From assembly GCA_030762895.1 (NCBI GenBank), contig JAUPTC010000047.1, positions 109,804 through 173,803 of the forward strand: 64,000 bases of DNA, written 5' to 3'. The notes beneath the pieces are model-generated. The model ran no database searches and was not told where the DNA came from. It saw only the letters and a program-made list of their open reading frames with translations. Positions within the stretch are counted from its first letter, which is position 1. Each line of letters starts with the position of its first letter. The position numbers and the translations under genes were made by a program. This DNA is from Sophora flavescens. Lineage: Eukaryota; Streptophyta; Magnoliopsida; Fabales; Fabaceae. Below, one piece after another: positions 37,586 to 48,832 of the stretch.

Positions 37586-38494
37586 ATGGAGTCACTAATG
37601 AAGAAAAATGACGCCAAGAAAATGGAGGATCTTTTCTATTCTAGATGCTATGTGAAGGACAAGATATGTAGCTTGGTCATTGATAGAAAGGGTTACATCA
37701 ACCTAGCTAGTACCACCATGGTGCAAAAGTTGGGACTTCCTCTTCTAGAGCATCCACAACCGTATGTCATTTGGAGCATCCCGGAGTTTAGTGATTTTGG
37801 TGACGTGATGGTGAACAAACAAGTACGAGTGCCTTTCCGGATTGGGAGATATAAAGATGACGTTTTATGTGATGTGGTGCCCATGGAAACGAAGCACTTG
37901 TTGCTTGGGCGTCCATGGAGGATTGAACGACAAGCTGAGATATGATGCCGACAACGACAAGTACTCATTTGTATTTAATAATCGCAAAATTACTCTTGGA
38001 CCATTGTCACCAAAACAAGTGTATGAAGATCAAATGTACTTGAAAGGAGAGAGTGAGAGAAAAAGAATGATTGAGAAAACAATAAAAGAAGAGTGTTTGG
38101 TGAATGAGGAAAGCAAAGAAGGAGAAGTAATAAAAAAAGAAAGCCATGAGAAAAAGGTAGAAGAAAAGGGAATGGAGGAAAACAAACAGAATGAAAAAGA
38201 CGTTGAGAAAAAGGTGGTGACTGCATTTTTTGAGGGGGAAAATAAAAAGAAAAAAAAATTGAGGCAAAGGTTGAAAGAGGAATTGAGAGTCTTCCTATAA
38301 AAGAAAATAAGGTGAAGGGAGCAATGTTGGCAAGGCAGCCTATATATATCTTTCTATGTAAAGATGCTTGTTTGACTACTAATGCAAACTCTTTGCCTAG
38401 AGGTGATGACTCTATTTTGAAGGAAGTTGAAGAAACAATTCCAAGAGAGGTGCCCCATGGATTCAAAATGGTTGTGTTTGAACCCGGAGGATAA
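37586..38494 (+). pseudogene. Unit 21 protease-derived ORF, two breaks
   Basis: Open 37586-37945 to GCTGAG; 37842-38300 (152 codons) holds protease tail and full linker; connector 38312-38494. GCTGAG recurs here, then alternates with GCGAG in units 22-25. Confidence 0.75.
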
Positions 38495-38550
38495 AGAAGA
38501 CTCCTTAAGGCAATAAATTCGAGGTCGAATTCTTTTCAAGAGGGAGGGAA

Positions 38551-39371
38551 TGATGCAAACCAAGGACGATGTCCAATTTGAGGCCAAATTAATATTTTTG
38601 ATGAAAATTTTATTTTCATTGTGGTGAACCCGTATGCTTGATTTGGTCCGATCTCGATCTACGAATCTCCGATTGACGCATTCTTTGGTGCGTTGGAAAG
38701 CTTAGGGAATTATCAACAAATCACATCTCAGTCCTCCCGACCAAATTCGGCTTCTATCATGGTGAAAAAGGGCTGCAAGTTTAATACGGATTCTTGGACC
38801 TTAAATGAGTTATATGTTAATTGGGCTACACTAAGCTTGATGAATGAGCAAGGCCCATTATGAATGGTGGCTGGCACGTTTTTGGAACTTACAAAGGAGA
38901 GCAACCTTTGGCTTGCATGCCTAGGTAACTCCTTTAGAAGTTATGGAACCACTTTTATTATTTTCTTAAGTAGGATAGTTATGTTCTTTTAATAACCACT
39001 TAGTGGAGAGTTATGTCTAGTTATTAGGAGTTTATGTCATCTTATGATGACCTTTGGTTTTTATTTCCCTATGCTATATGTACACACCTATTACATGATG
39101 AATGATAACTTTGAGTTCAATTTGGATTGATTCCATTTGTGAGAGTGTTTTCTCTCTTGGGTTCTTCATTGAGCCAACCCTTGTTCTTATCAAGAATCCA
39201 AGATTCTTGTGGCGAACATCACCTTGGCTTATCAAATCCCCTTGGACTTGTGGCGCCTACCTCCCATTTCTCATCTTATCCAATTTTGTATTTCATCTTC
39301 TTCCATAATTTTTGTTGTCACTCAAGGATAGATCCGAAAATCTACATGCTCCTTTTTAGGATCATATATCA
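38551..39371 (+). mobile_element. LTR 21, 821 bp
   Basis: First copy with TCTCGATC and GATTGACGC; CAGTCCTCCCGACC and ATCAACAAATCACATC as LTR 19. Confidence 0.92.
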
Positions 39372-39461
39372 TTTGGTATCAGAGCCATCCTTCCTAGAGT
39401 GACTTATGATTTTGTTTTTTCAAATTTTTTCGAAGTTTGAATTTTTCTTAGTGGTTTCTTC

Positions 39462-40366
39462 ATGGAGTCACTAATGAAGAAAAATGACGCCAAGAAAATG
39501 GAGGATCTTTTCTATTCTAGATGCTATGTGAAGGACAAGATATGTAGCTTGGTCATTGATAGAAAGGGTTACATCAACCTAGCTAGTACCACCATGGTGC
39601 AAAAGTTGGGACTTCCTCTTCTAGAGCATCCACAACCGTATGTCATTTGGAGCATCCCGGAGTTTAGTGATTTTGGTGACGTGATGGTGAACAAACAAGT
39701 ACGAGTGCCTTTCCGGATTGGGAGATATAAAGATGACGTTTTATGTGATGTGGTGCCCATGGAAACGAAGCACTTGTTGCTTGGGCGTCCATGGAGGATT
39801 GAACGACAAGCGAGATATGATGCCGACAACGACAAGTACTCATTTGTATTTAATAATCGCAAAATTACTCTTGGACCATTGTCACCAAAACAAGTGTATG
39901 AAGATCAAATGTACTTGAAAGGAGAGAGTGAGAGAAAAAGAATGATTGAGAAAACAATAAAAGAAGAGTGTTTGGTGAATGAGGAAAGCAAAGAAGGAGA
40001 AGTAATAAAAAAAGAAAGCCATGAGAAAAAGGTAGAAGAAAAGGGAATGGAGGAAAACAAACAGAATGAAAAAGACGTTGAGAAAAAGGTGGTGACTGCA
40101 TTTTTGAGGGGGAAAATAAAAAGAAAAAAATTGAGGCAAAGGTTGAAAGAGGAATTGAGAGTCTTCCTATAAAAGAAAATAAGGTGAAGGGAGCAATGTT
40201 GGCAAGGCAGCCTATATATATCTTTCTATGTAAAGATGCTTGTTTGACTACTAATGCAAACTCTTTGCCTAGAGGTGATGACTCTATTTTGAAGGAAGTT
40301 GAAGAAACAATTCCAAGAGAGGTGCCCCATGGATTCAAAATGGTTGTGTTTGAACCCGGAGGATAA
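39462..40366 (+). pseudogene. Unit 22 protease-derived ORF, one break
   Basis: Open 39462-40172 (236 codons). One T is missing in GCATTTTTGAGG, which moves the basic stretch into another frame ending RVFL. The connector is open 40184-40366. Confidence 0.8.
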
Positions 40367-40422
40367 AGAAGACTCCTTAAGGCAATAAATTCGAGGTCGA
40401 ATTCTTTTCAAGAGGGAGGGAA

Positions 40423-41243
40423 TGATGCAAACCAAGGATGATGTCCAATTTGAGGCCAAATTAATATTTTTGATGAAAATTTTATTTTCATTGTGGTGAA
40501 CCCGTATGCTTGATTTGGTCCGATCTCGATCTACGAATCTCCGATTGACGCATTCTTTGGTGCGTTGGAAAGCTTAGGGAATTATCAACAAATCACATCT
40601 CAGGCCTCCCGACCAAATTCGGCTTCTATCATGGTGAAAAAGGGCTGCAAGTTTAATACGGATTCTTGGACCTTAAATGAGTTATATGTTAATTGGGCTA
40701 CACTAAGCTTGATGAATGAGCAAGGCCCATTATGAATGGTGGCTGGCACGTTTTTTGAACTTACAAAGGAGAGCAACCTTTGGCTTGCATGCCTAGGTAA
40801 CTCCTTTAGAAGTTATGGAACCACTTTTATTATTTTCTTAAGTAGGATAGTTATGTTCTTTTAATAACCACTTAGTGGAGAGTTATGTCTAGTTATTAGG
40901 AGTTTATGTCATCTTATGATGACCTTTGGTTTTTATTTCCCTATGCTATATGTACACACCTATTACATGATGAATGATAACTTTGAGTTCAATTTGGATT
41001 GATTCCATTTGTGAGAGTGTTTTCTCTCTTGGGTTCTTCATTGAGCCAACCCTTGTTCTTATCAAGAATCCAAGATTCTTGTGGCGAACATCACCTTGGC
41101 TTATCAAATCCCCTTGGACTTGTGGCGCCTACCTCCCATTTCTCATCTTATCCAATTTTGTATTTCATCTTCTTCCATAATTTTTGTTGTCACTCAAGGA
41201 TAGATCCGAAAATCTACATGCTCCTTTTTAGGATCATATATCA
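40423..41243 (+). mobile_element. LTR 22, 821 bp
   Basis: As LTR 21 but CAGGCCTCCCGACC and GGATGATG. Confidence 0.92.
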
Positions 41244-41334
41244 TTTGGTATCAGAGCCATCCTTCCTAGAGTGACTTATGATTTTGTTTTTTCAAATTTT
41301 TTCGGAAGTTTGAATTTTTCTTAGTGGTTTCTTC

Positions 41335-42240
41335 ATGGAGTCACTAATGAAGAAAAATGACGCCAAGAAAATGGAGGATCTTTTCTATTCTAGATGCTAT
41401 GTGAAGGACAAGATATGTAGCTTGGTCATTGATAGAAAGGGTTACATCAACCTAGCTAGTACCACCATGGTGCAAAAGTTGGGACTTCCTCTTCTAGAGC
41501 ATCCACAACCGTATGTCATTTGGAGCATCCCGGAGTTTAGTGATTTTGGTGACGTGATGGTGAACAAACAAGTACGAGTGCCTTTCCGGATTGGGAGATA
41601 TAAAGATGACGTTTTATGTGATGTGGTGCCCATGGAAACGAAGCACTTGTTGCTTGGGCGTCCATGGAGGATTGAACGACAAGCTGAGATATGATGCCGA
41701 CAACGACAAGTACTCATTTGTATTTAATAATCGCAAAATTACTCTTGGACCATTGTCACCAAAACAAGTGTATGAAGATCAAATGTACTTGAAAGGAGAG
41801 AGTGAGAGAAAAAGAATGATTGAGAAAACAATAAAAGAAGAGTGTTTGGTGAATGAGGAAAGCAAAGAAGGAGAAGTAATAAAAAAGAAAGCCATGAGAA
41901 AAAGGTAGAAGAAAAGGGAATGGAGGAAAACAAACAGAATGAAAAAGACGTTGAGAAAAAGGTGGTGACTGCATTTTTGAGGGGGAAAATAAAAAGAAAA
42001 AAAATTGAGGCAAAGGTTGAAAGAGGAATTGAGAGTCTTCCTATAAAAGAAAATAAGGTGAAGGGAGCAATGTTGGCAAGGCAGCCTATATATATCTTTC
42101 TATGTAAAGATGCTTGTTTGACTACTAATGCAAACTCTTTGCCTAGAGGTGATGACTCTATTTTGAAGGAAGTTGAAGAAACAATTCCAAGAGAGGTGCC
42201 CCATGGATTCAAAATGGTTGTGTTTGAACCCGGAGGATAA
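41335..42240 (+). pseudogene. Unit 23 protease-derived ORF, several breaks
   Basis: Open 41335-41694 to GCTGAG, 41591-41908, and 41920-42240 (106 codons, linker plus connector). The A run after GTAAT is six long, the shortest among the first 31 units. Confidence 0.75.
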
Positions 42241-42296
42241 AGAAGACTCCTTAAGGCAATAAATTCGAGGTCGAATTCTTTTCAAGAGGGAGGGAA

Positions 42297-43116
42297 TGAT
42301 GCAAACCAAGGACGATGTCCAATTTGAGGCCAAATTAATATTTTTGATGAAAATTTTATTTTCATTGTGGTGAACCCGTATGCTTGATTTGGTCCGATCT
42401 CGATCTACGAATCTCCGATTGACGCATTCTTTGGTGCGTTGGAAAGCTTAGGGAATTATCAACAAATCACATCTCCGGCCTCCCGACCAAATTCGGCTTC
42501 TATCATGGTGAAAAAGGGCTGCAAGTTTAATACGGATTCTTGGACCTTAAATGAGTTATATGTTAATTGGGCTACACTAAGCTTGATGAATGAGCAAGGC
42601 CCATTATGAATGGTGGCCGGCACGTTTTTGGAACTTACAAAGGAGAGCAACCTTTGGCTTGCATGCCTAGGTAACTCCTTTAGAAGTTATGGAACCACTT
42701 TTATTATTTTCTTAAGTAGGATAGTTATGTTCTTTTAATAACCACTTAGTGGAGAGTTATGTCTAGTTATTAGGAGTTTATGTCATCTTATGATGACCTT
42801 TGGTTTTTATTTCCCTATGCTATATGTACACACCTATTACATGATGAATGATAACTTTGAGTTCAATTTGGATTGATTCCATTTGTGAGAGTGTTTTCTC
42901 TCTTGGGTTCTTCATTGAGCCAACCCTTGTTCTTATCAAGAATCCAAGATTCTTGTGGCGAACATCACCTTGGCTTATCAAATCCCCTTGGACTTGTGGC
43001 GCCTACCTCCCATTTCTCATCTTATCCAATTTTGTATTTCATCTTCTTCCATAATTTTTGTTGTCACTCAAGGATAGATCCGAAAATCTACATGCTCCTT
43101 TTAGGATCATATATCA
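42297..43116 (+). mobile_element. LTR 23, 820 bp
   Basis: First copy with CTCCGGCCTCCCGACC; ATCAACAAATC and GACGC retained; GGCCGGC. Confidence 0.92.
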
Positions 43117-43206
43117 TTTGGTATCAGAGCCATCCTTCCTAGAGTGACTTATGATTTTGTTTTTTCAAATTTTTTCGAAGTTTGAATTTTTCTTAGTGGT
43201 TTCTTC

Positions 43207-44115
43207 ATGGAGTCACTAATGAAGAAAAATGACGCCAAGAAAATGGAGGATCTTTTCTATTCTAGATGCTATGTGAAGGACAAGATATGTAGCTTGGTCA
43301 TTGATAGAAAGGGTTACATCAACCTAGCTAGTACCACCATGGTGCAAAAGTTGGGACTTCCTCTTCTAGAGCATCCACAACCGTATGTCATTTGGAGCAT
43401 CCCGGAGTTTAGTGATTTTGGTGACGTGATGGTGAACAAACAAGTACGAGTGCCTTTCCGGATTGGGAGATATAAAGATGACGTTTTATGTGATGTGGTG
43501 CCCATGGAAACGAAGCACTTGTTGCTTGGGCGTCCATGGAGGATTGAACGACAAGCGAGATATGATGCCGACAACGACAAGTACTCATTTGTATTTAATA
43601 ATCGCAAAATTACTCTTGGACCATTGTCACCAAAACAAGTGTATGAAGATCAAATGTACTTGAAAGGAGAGAGTGAGAGAAAAAGAATGATTGAGAAAAC
43701 AATAAAAGAAGAGTGTTTGGTGAATGAGGAAAGCAAAGAAGGAGAAGTAATAAAAAAAGAAAGCCATGAGAAAAAGGTAGAAGAAAAGGGAATGGAGGAA
43801 AACAAACAGAATGAAAAAGACGTTGAGAAAAAGGTGGTGACTGCATTTTTTGAGGGGGAAAATAAAAAGAAAAAAAAAATTGAGGCAAAGGTTGAAAGAG
43901 GAATTGAGAGTCTTCCTATAAAAGAAAATAAGGTGAAGGGAGCAATGTTGGCAAGGCAGCCTATATATATCTTTCTATGTAAAGATGCTTGTTTGACTAC
44001 TAATGCAAACTCTTTGCCTAGAGGTGATGACTCTATTTTGAAGGAAGTTGAAGAAACAATTCCAAGAGAGGTGCCCCATGGATTCAAAATGGTTGTGTTT
44101 GAACCCGGAGGATAA
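43207..44115 (+). CDS. Retropepsin-like protein of a deleted Ty3/gypsy element, 302 aa (unit 24, only intact copy)
   Basis: The start is the ATG about 90 nt after the LTR end, the first after an in-frame TGA. Residues ~15-150 match the retropepsin-like domain of plant Ty3/gypsy pol: CSLVID with Asp33, NLASTTMVQKLGLP, IGRYKDDVLCDVVPM, the LLLGRPW motif (105-111) and LSPKQVYEDQ (140-149). The expected D-[STG]-G active-site triplet reads D-R-K (33-35), so proteolytic activity is doubtful. Residues ~153-230 are a Lys/Glu-rich charged linker, likely helical. Residues ~246-292 resemble the connector before reverse transcriptase (LCKDACLTTNANSLP, EETIPREVPHG); the protein ends at EPGG with no RT. 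No GAG zinc knuckle, RNase H or integrase is present. The protein would act, if made, inside a retrotransposon particle supplied in trans; that is inference. Both A runs (seven and ten A) keep frame only in this unit. Confidence 0.75.
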   Translation: MESLMKKNDAKKMEDLFYSRCYVKDKICSLVIDRKGYINLASTTMVQKLGLPLLEHPQPYVIWSIPEFSDFGDVMVNKQVRVPFRIGRYKDDVLCDVVPMETKHLLLGRPWRIERQARYDADNDKYSFVFNNRKITLGPLSPKQVYEDQMYLKGESERKRMIEKTIKEECLVNEESKEGEVIKKESHEKKVEEKGMEENKQNEKDVEKKVVTAFFEGENKKKKKIEAKVERGIESLPIKENKVKGAMLARQPIYIFLCKDACLTTNANSLPRGDDSILKEVEETIPREVPHGFKMVVFEPGG

Positions 44116-44171
44116 AGAAGACTCCTTAAGGCAATAAATTCGAGGTCGAATTCTTTTCAAGAGGGAGGGAA

Positions 44172-44992
44172 TGATGCAAACCAAGGATGATGTCCAATTT
44201 GAGGCCAAATTAATATTTTTGATGAAAATTTTATTTTCATTGTCGTGAACCCGTATGCTTGATTTGGTCCGATCTCGATCTACGAATCTCCGATTGACGT
44301 ATTCTTTGGTGCGTTGGAAAGCTTAGGGAATTATCTGCAAATCACATCTCCGGCCTCCCGACCAAATTCGGCTTCTATCATGGTGAAAAAGGGCTGCAAG
44401 TTTAATACGGATTCTTGGACCTTAAATGAGTTATATGTTAATTGGGCTACACTAAGCTTGATGAATGAGCAAGGCCCATTATGAATGGTGGCCGGCACGT
44501 TTTTGGAACTTACAAAGGAGAGCAACCTTTGGCTTGCATGCCTAGGTAACTCCTTTAGAAGTTATGGAACCACTTTTATTATTTTCTTAAGTAGGATAGT
44601 TATGTTCTTTTAATAACCACTTAGTGGAGAGTTATGTCTAGTTATTAGGAGTTTATGTCATCTTATGATGACCTTTGGTTTTTATTTCCCTATGCTATAT
44701 GTACACACCTATTACATGATGAATGATAACTTTGAGTTCAATTTGGATTGATTCCATTTGTGAGAGTGTTTTCTCTCTTGGGTTCTTCATTGAGCCAACC
44801 CTTGTTCTTATCAAGAATCCAAGATTCTTGTGGCGAACATCACCTTGGCTTATCAAATCCCCTTGGACTTGTGGCGCCTACCTCCCATTTCTCATCTTAT
44901 CCAATTTTGTATTTCATCTTCTTCCATAATTTTTGTTGTCACTCAAGGATAGATCCGAAAATCTACATGCTCCTTTTTAGGATCATATATCA
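44172..44992 (+). mobile_element. LTR 24, 821 bp
   Basis: GATTGACGTATTC, ATCTGCAAATCACATC, CTCCGGCCTCCCGACC, ACGGATTC and GGCCGGC. TTGTCGTGAAC is shared only with LTR 25. About 14 of 16 substitutions against LTR 1 fall in its first ~320 bp. Confidence 0.93.
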
Positions 44993-45083
44993 TTTGGTAT
45001 CAGAGCCATCCTTCCTAGAGTGACTTATGATTTTGTTTTTTCAAATTTTTTCGGAAGTTTGAATTTTTCTTAGTGGTTTCTTC

Positions 45084-45991
45084 ATGGAGTCACTAATGAA
45101 GAAAAATGACGCCAAGAAAATGGAGGATCTTTTCTATTCTAGATGCTATGTGAAGGACAAGATATGTAGCTTGGTCATTGATAGAAAGGGTTACATCAAC
45201 CTAGCTAGTACCACCATGGTGCAAAAGTTGGGACTTCCTCTTCTAGAGCATCCACAACCGTATGTCATTTGGAGCATCCCGGAGTTTAGTGATTTTGGTG
45301 ACGTGATGGTGAACAAACAAGTACGAGTGCCTTTCCGGATTGGGAGATATAAAGATGACGTTTTATGTGATGTGGTGCCCATGGAAACGAAGCACTTGTT
45401 GCTTGGGCGTCCATGGAGGATTGAACGACAAGCTGAGATATGATGCCGACAACGACAAGTACTCATTTGTATTTAATAATCGCAAAATTACTCTTGGACC
45501 ATTGTCACCAAAACAAGTGTATGAAGATCAAATGTACTTGAAAGGAGAGAGTGAGAGAAAAAGAATGATTGAGAAAACAATAAAAGAAGAGTGTTTGGTG
45601 AATGAGGAAAGCAAAGAAGGAGAAGTAATAAAAAAAGAAAGCCATGAGAAAAAGGTAGAAGAAAAGGGAATGGAGGAAAACAAACAGAATGAAAAAGACG
45701 TTGAGAAAAAGGTGGTGACTGCATATTTTGAAGGGGAAAATAAAAAGAAAAAAAATTGAGGCAAAGGTTGAAAGAGGAATTGAGAGTCTTCCTATAAAAG
45801 AAAATAAGGTGAAGGGAGCAATGTTGGCAAGGCAGCCTATATATATCTTTCTATGTAAAGATGCTTGTTTGACTACTAATGCAAACTCTTTGCCTAGAGG
45901 TGATGACTCTATTTTGAAGGAAGTTGAAGAAACAATTCCAAGAGAGGTGCCCCATGGATTCAAAATGGTTGTGTTTGAACCCGGAGGATAA
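45084..45991 (+). pseudogene. Unit 25 protease-derived ORF, two breaks
   Basis: Open 45084-45443 to GCTGAG; 45340-45759 (139 codons); connector 45728-45991. First unit with GCATATTTTGAAG (Phe to Tyr in the linker), shared with units 26 and 27. Confidence 0.75.
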
Positions 45992-46047
45992 AGAAGACTC
46001 CTTAAGGCAATAAATTCGAGGTCGAATTCTTTTCAAGAGGGAGGGAA

Positions 46048-46867
46048 TGATGCAAACCAAGGATGATGTCCAATTTGAGGCCAAATTAATATTTTTGATG
46101 AAAATTTTATTTTCATTGTCGTGAACCCGTATGCTTGATTTGGTCCGATCTCGATCTACGAATCTCCGATTGACGTATTCTTTGGTGCGTTGGAAAGCTT
46201 AGGGAATTATCTGCAAATCACATCTCCGGCCTCCCGACCAAATTCGGCTTCTATCATGGTGAAAAAGGGCTGCAAGTTTAATACGGATTCTTGGACCTTA
46301 AATGAGTTATATGTTAATTGGGCTACACTAAGCTTGATGAATGAGCAAGGCCCATTATGAATGGTGGCCGGCACGTTTTTGAACTTACAAAGGAGAGCAA
46401 CCTTTGGCTTGCATGCCTAGGTAACTCCTTTAGAAGTTATGGAACCACTTTTATTATTTTCTTAAGTAGGATAGTTATGTTCTTTTTAATAACCACTTAG
46501 TGGAGAGTTATGTCTAGTTATTAGGAGTTTATGTCATCTTATGATGACCTTTGGTTTTTATTTCCCTATGCTATATGTACACACCTATTACATGATGAAT
46601 GATAACTTTGAGTTCAATTTGGATTGATTCCATTTGTGAGAGTGTTTTCTCTCTTGGGTTCTTCATTGAGCCAACCCTTGTTCTTATCAAGAATCCAAGA
46701 TTCTTGTGGCGAACATCACCTTGGCTTATCAAATCCCCTTGGACTTGTGGCGCCTACCTCCCATTTCTCATCTTATCCAATTTTGTATTTCATCTTCTTC
46801 CATAATTTTTGTTGTCACTCAAGGATAGATCCGAAAATCTACATGCTCCTTTTAGGATCATATATCA
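46048..46867 (+). mobile_element. LTR 25, 820 bp
   Basis: As LTR 24, with an extra T in TTCTTTTTAATAACC. Confidence 0.92.
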
Positions 46868-46958
46868 TTTGGTATCAGAGCCATCCTTCCTAGAGTGACT
46901 TATGATTTTGTTTTTTCAAATTTTTTCGGAAGTTTGAATTTTTCTTAGTGGTTTCTTC

Positions 46959-47865
46959 ATGGAGTCACTAATGAAGAAAAATGACGCCAAGAAAATGGAG
47001 GATCTTTTCTATTCTAGATGCTATGTGAAGGACAAGATATGTAGCTTGGTCATTGATAGAAAGGGTTACATCAACCTAGCTAGTACCACCATGGTGCAAA
47101 AGTTGGGACTTCCTCTTCTAGAGCATCCACAACCGTATGTCATTTGGAGCATCCCGGAGTTTAGTGATTTTGGTGACGTGATGGTGAACAAACAAGTACG
47201 AAGTGCCTTTCCGGATTGGGAGATATAAAGATGACGTTTTATGTGATGTGGTGCCCATGGAAACGAAGCACTTGTTGCTTGGGCGTCCATGGAGGATTGA
47301 ACGACAAGCGAGATATGATGCCGACAACGACAAGTACTCATTTGTATTTAATAATCGCAAAATTACTCTTGGACCATTGTCACCAAAACAAGTGTATGAA
47401 GATCAAATGTACTTGAAAGGAGAGAGTGAGAGAAAAAGAATGATTGAGAAAACAATAAAAGAAGAGTGTTTGGTGAATGAGGAAAGCAAAGAAGGAGAAG
47501 TAATAAAAAAAGAAAGCCATGAGAAAAAGGTAGAAGAAAAGGGAATGGAGGAAAACAAACAGAATGAAAAAGACGTTGAGAAAAAGGTGGTGACTGCATA
47601 TTTTGAAGGGGAAAATAAAAAAAAAAAAATTGAGGCAAAGGTTGAAAGAGGAATTGAGAGTCTTCCTATAAAAGAAAATAAGGTGAAGGGAGCAATGTTG
47701 GCAAGGCAGCCTATATATATCTTTCTATGTAAAGATGCTTGTTTGACTACTAATGCAAACTCTTTGCCTAGAGGTGATGACTCTATTTTGAAGGAAGTTG
47801 AAGAAACAATTCCAAGAGAGGTGCCCCATGGATTCAAAATGGTTGTGTTTGAACCCGGAGGATAA
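46959..47865 (+). pseudogene. Unit 26 protease-derived ORF, one break
   Basis: GTACGAAGTG (extra A) ends the first frame at 47228. From 47203 to 47865 (220 codons) the second half of the protease, the linker and the connector form one open frame. One base separates this copy from the full-length ORF. Confidence 0.8.
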
Positions 47866-47921
47866 AGAAGACTCCTTAAGGCAATAAATTCGAGGTCGAA
47901 TTCTTTTCAAGAGGGAGGGAA

Positions 47922-48741
47922 TGATGCAAACCAAGGATGATGTCCAATTTGAGGCCAAATTAATATTTTTGATGAAAATTTTATTTTCATTGTGGTGAAC
48001 CCGTATGCTTGATTTGGTCCGATCTCGATCTACGAATCTCCGATTGACGTATTCTTTGGTGCGTTGGAAAGCTTAGGGAATTATCTGCAAATCACATCTC
48101 CGGCCTCCCGACCAAATTCGGCTTCTATCATGGTGAAAAAGGGCTGCAAGTTTAATACGGATTCTTGGACCTTAAATGAGTTATATGTTAATTGGGCTAC
48201 ACTAAGCTTGATGAATGAGCAAGGCCCATTATGAATGGTGGTCAGGCACGTTTTTGAACTTACAAAGGAGAGCAACCTTTGGCTTGCATGCCTAGGTAAC
48301 TCCTTTAGAAGTTATGGAACCACTTTTATTATTTTCTTAAGTAGGATAGTTATGTTCTTTTAATAACCACTTAGTGGAGAGTTATGTCTAGTTATTAGGA
48401 GTTTATGTCATCTTATGATGACCTTTGGTTTTTATTTCCTATGCTATATGTACACACCTATTACATGATGAATGATAACTTTGAGTTCAATTTGGATTGA
48501 TTCCATTTGTGAGAGTGTTTTTCTCTCTTGGGTTCTTCATTGAGCCAACCCTTCATCTAATCAAGAAACCAAGATTCATTTGGCTAACATCACCATGGCT
48601 TATCAAAACCCATTGGACTAGTGGCGCCTACCACCCATTTCTCATCATATCCAATTTTGTATTTCATCTTCTTCCATAATTTTTGTTGTCACTCAAGGAT
48701 AGATCCGAAAATCTACATGCTCCTTTTAGGATCATATATCA
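47922..48741 (+). mobile_element. LTR 26, 820 bp, with a T-to-A substitution cluster
   Basis: 5' part as LTR 24 except TTGTGGTGAAC and GTGGTCAGGCACG. Bases 48554-48646 carry about 13 substitutions against neighbours, nine of them T to A. The flanks on both sides are normal. Confidence 0.9.
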
Positions 48742-48832
48742 TTTGGCATCAGAGCCATCCTTCCTAGAGTGACTTATGATTTTGTTTTTTCAAATTTTTT
48801 CGGAAGTTTGAATTTTTCTTAGTGGTTTCTTC

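Noticed and set aside
43207..44115. A domesticated host protease gene in unit 24
   Set aside because: The ORF sits in a standard unit with LTRs on both sides, no introns and an altered active site; intactness depends on two A-run lengths and may be chance.
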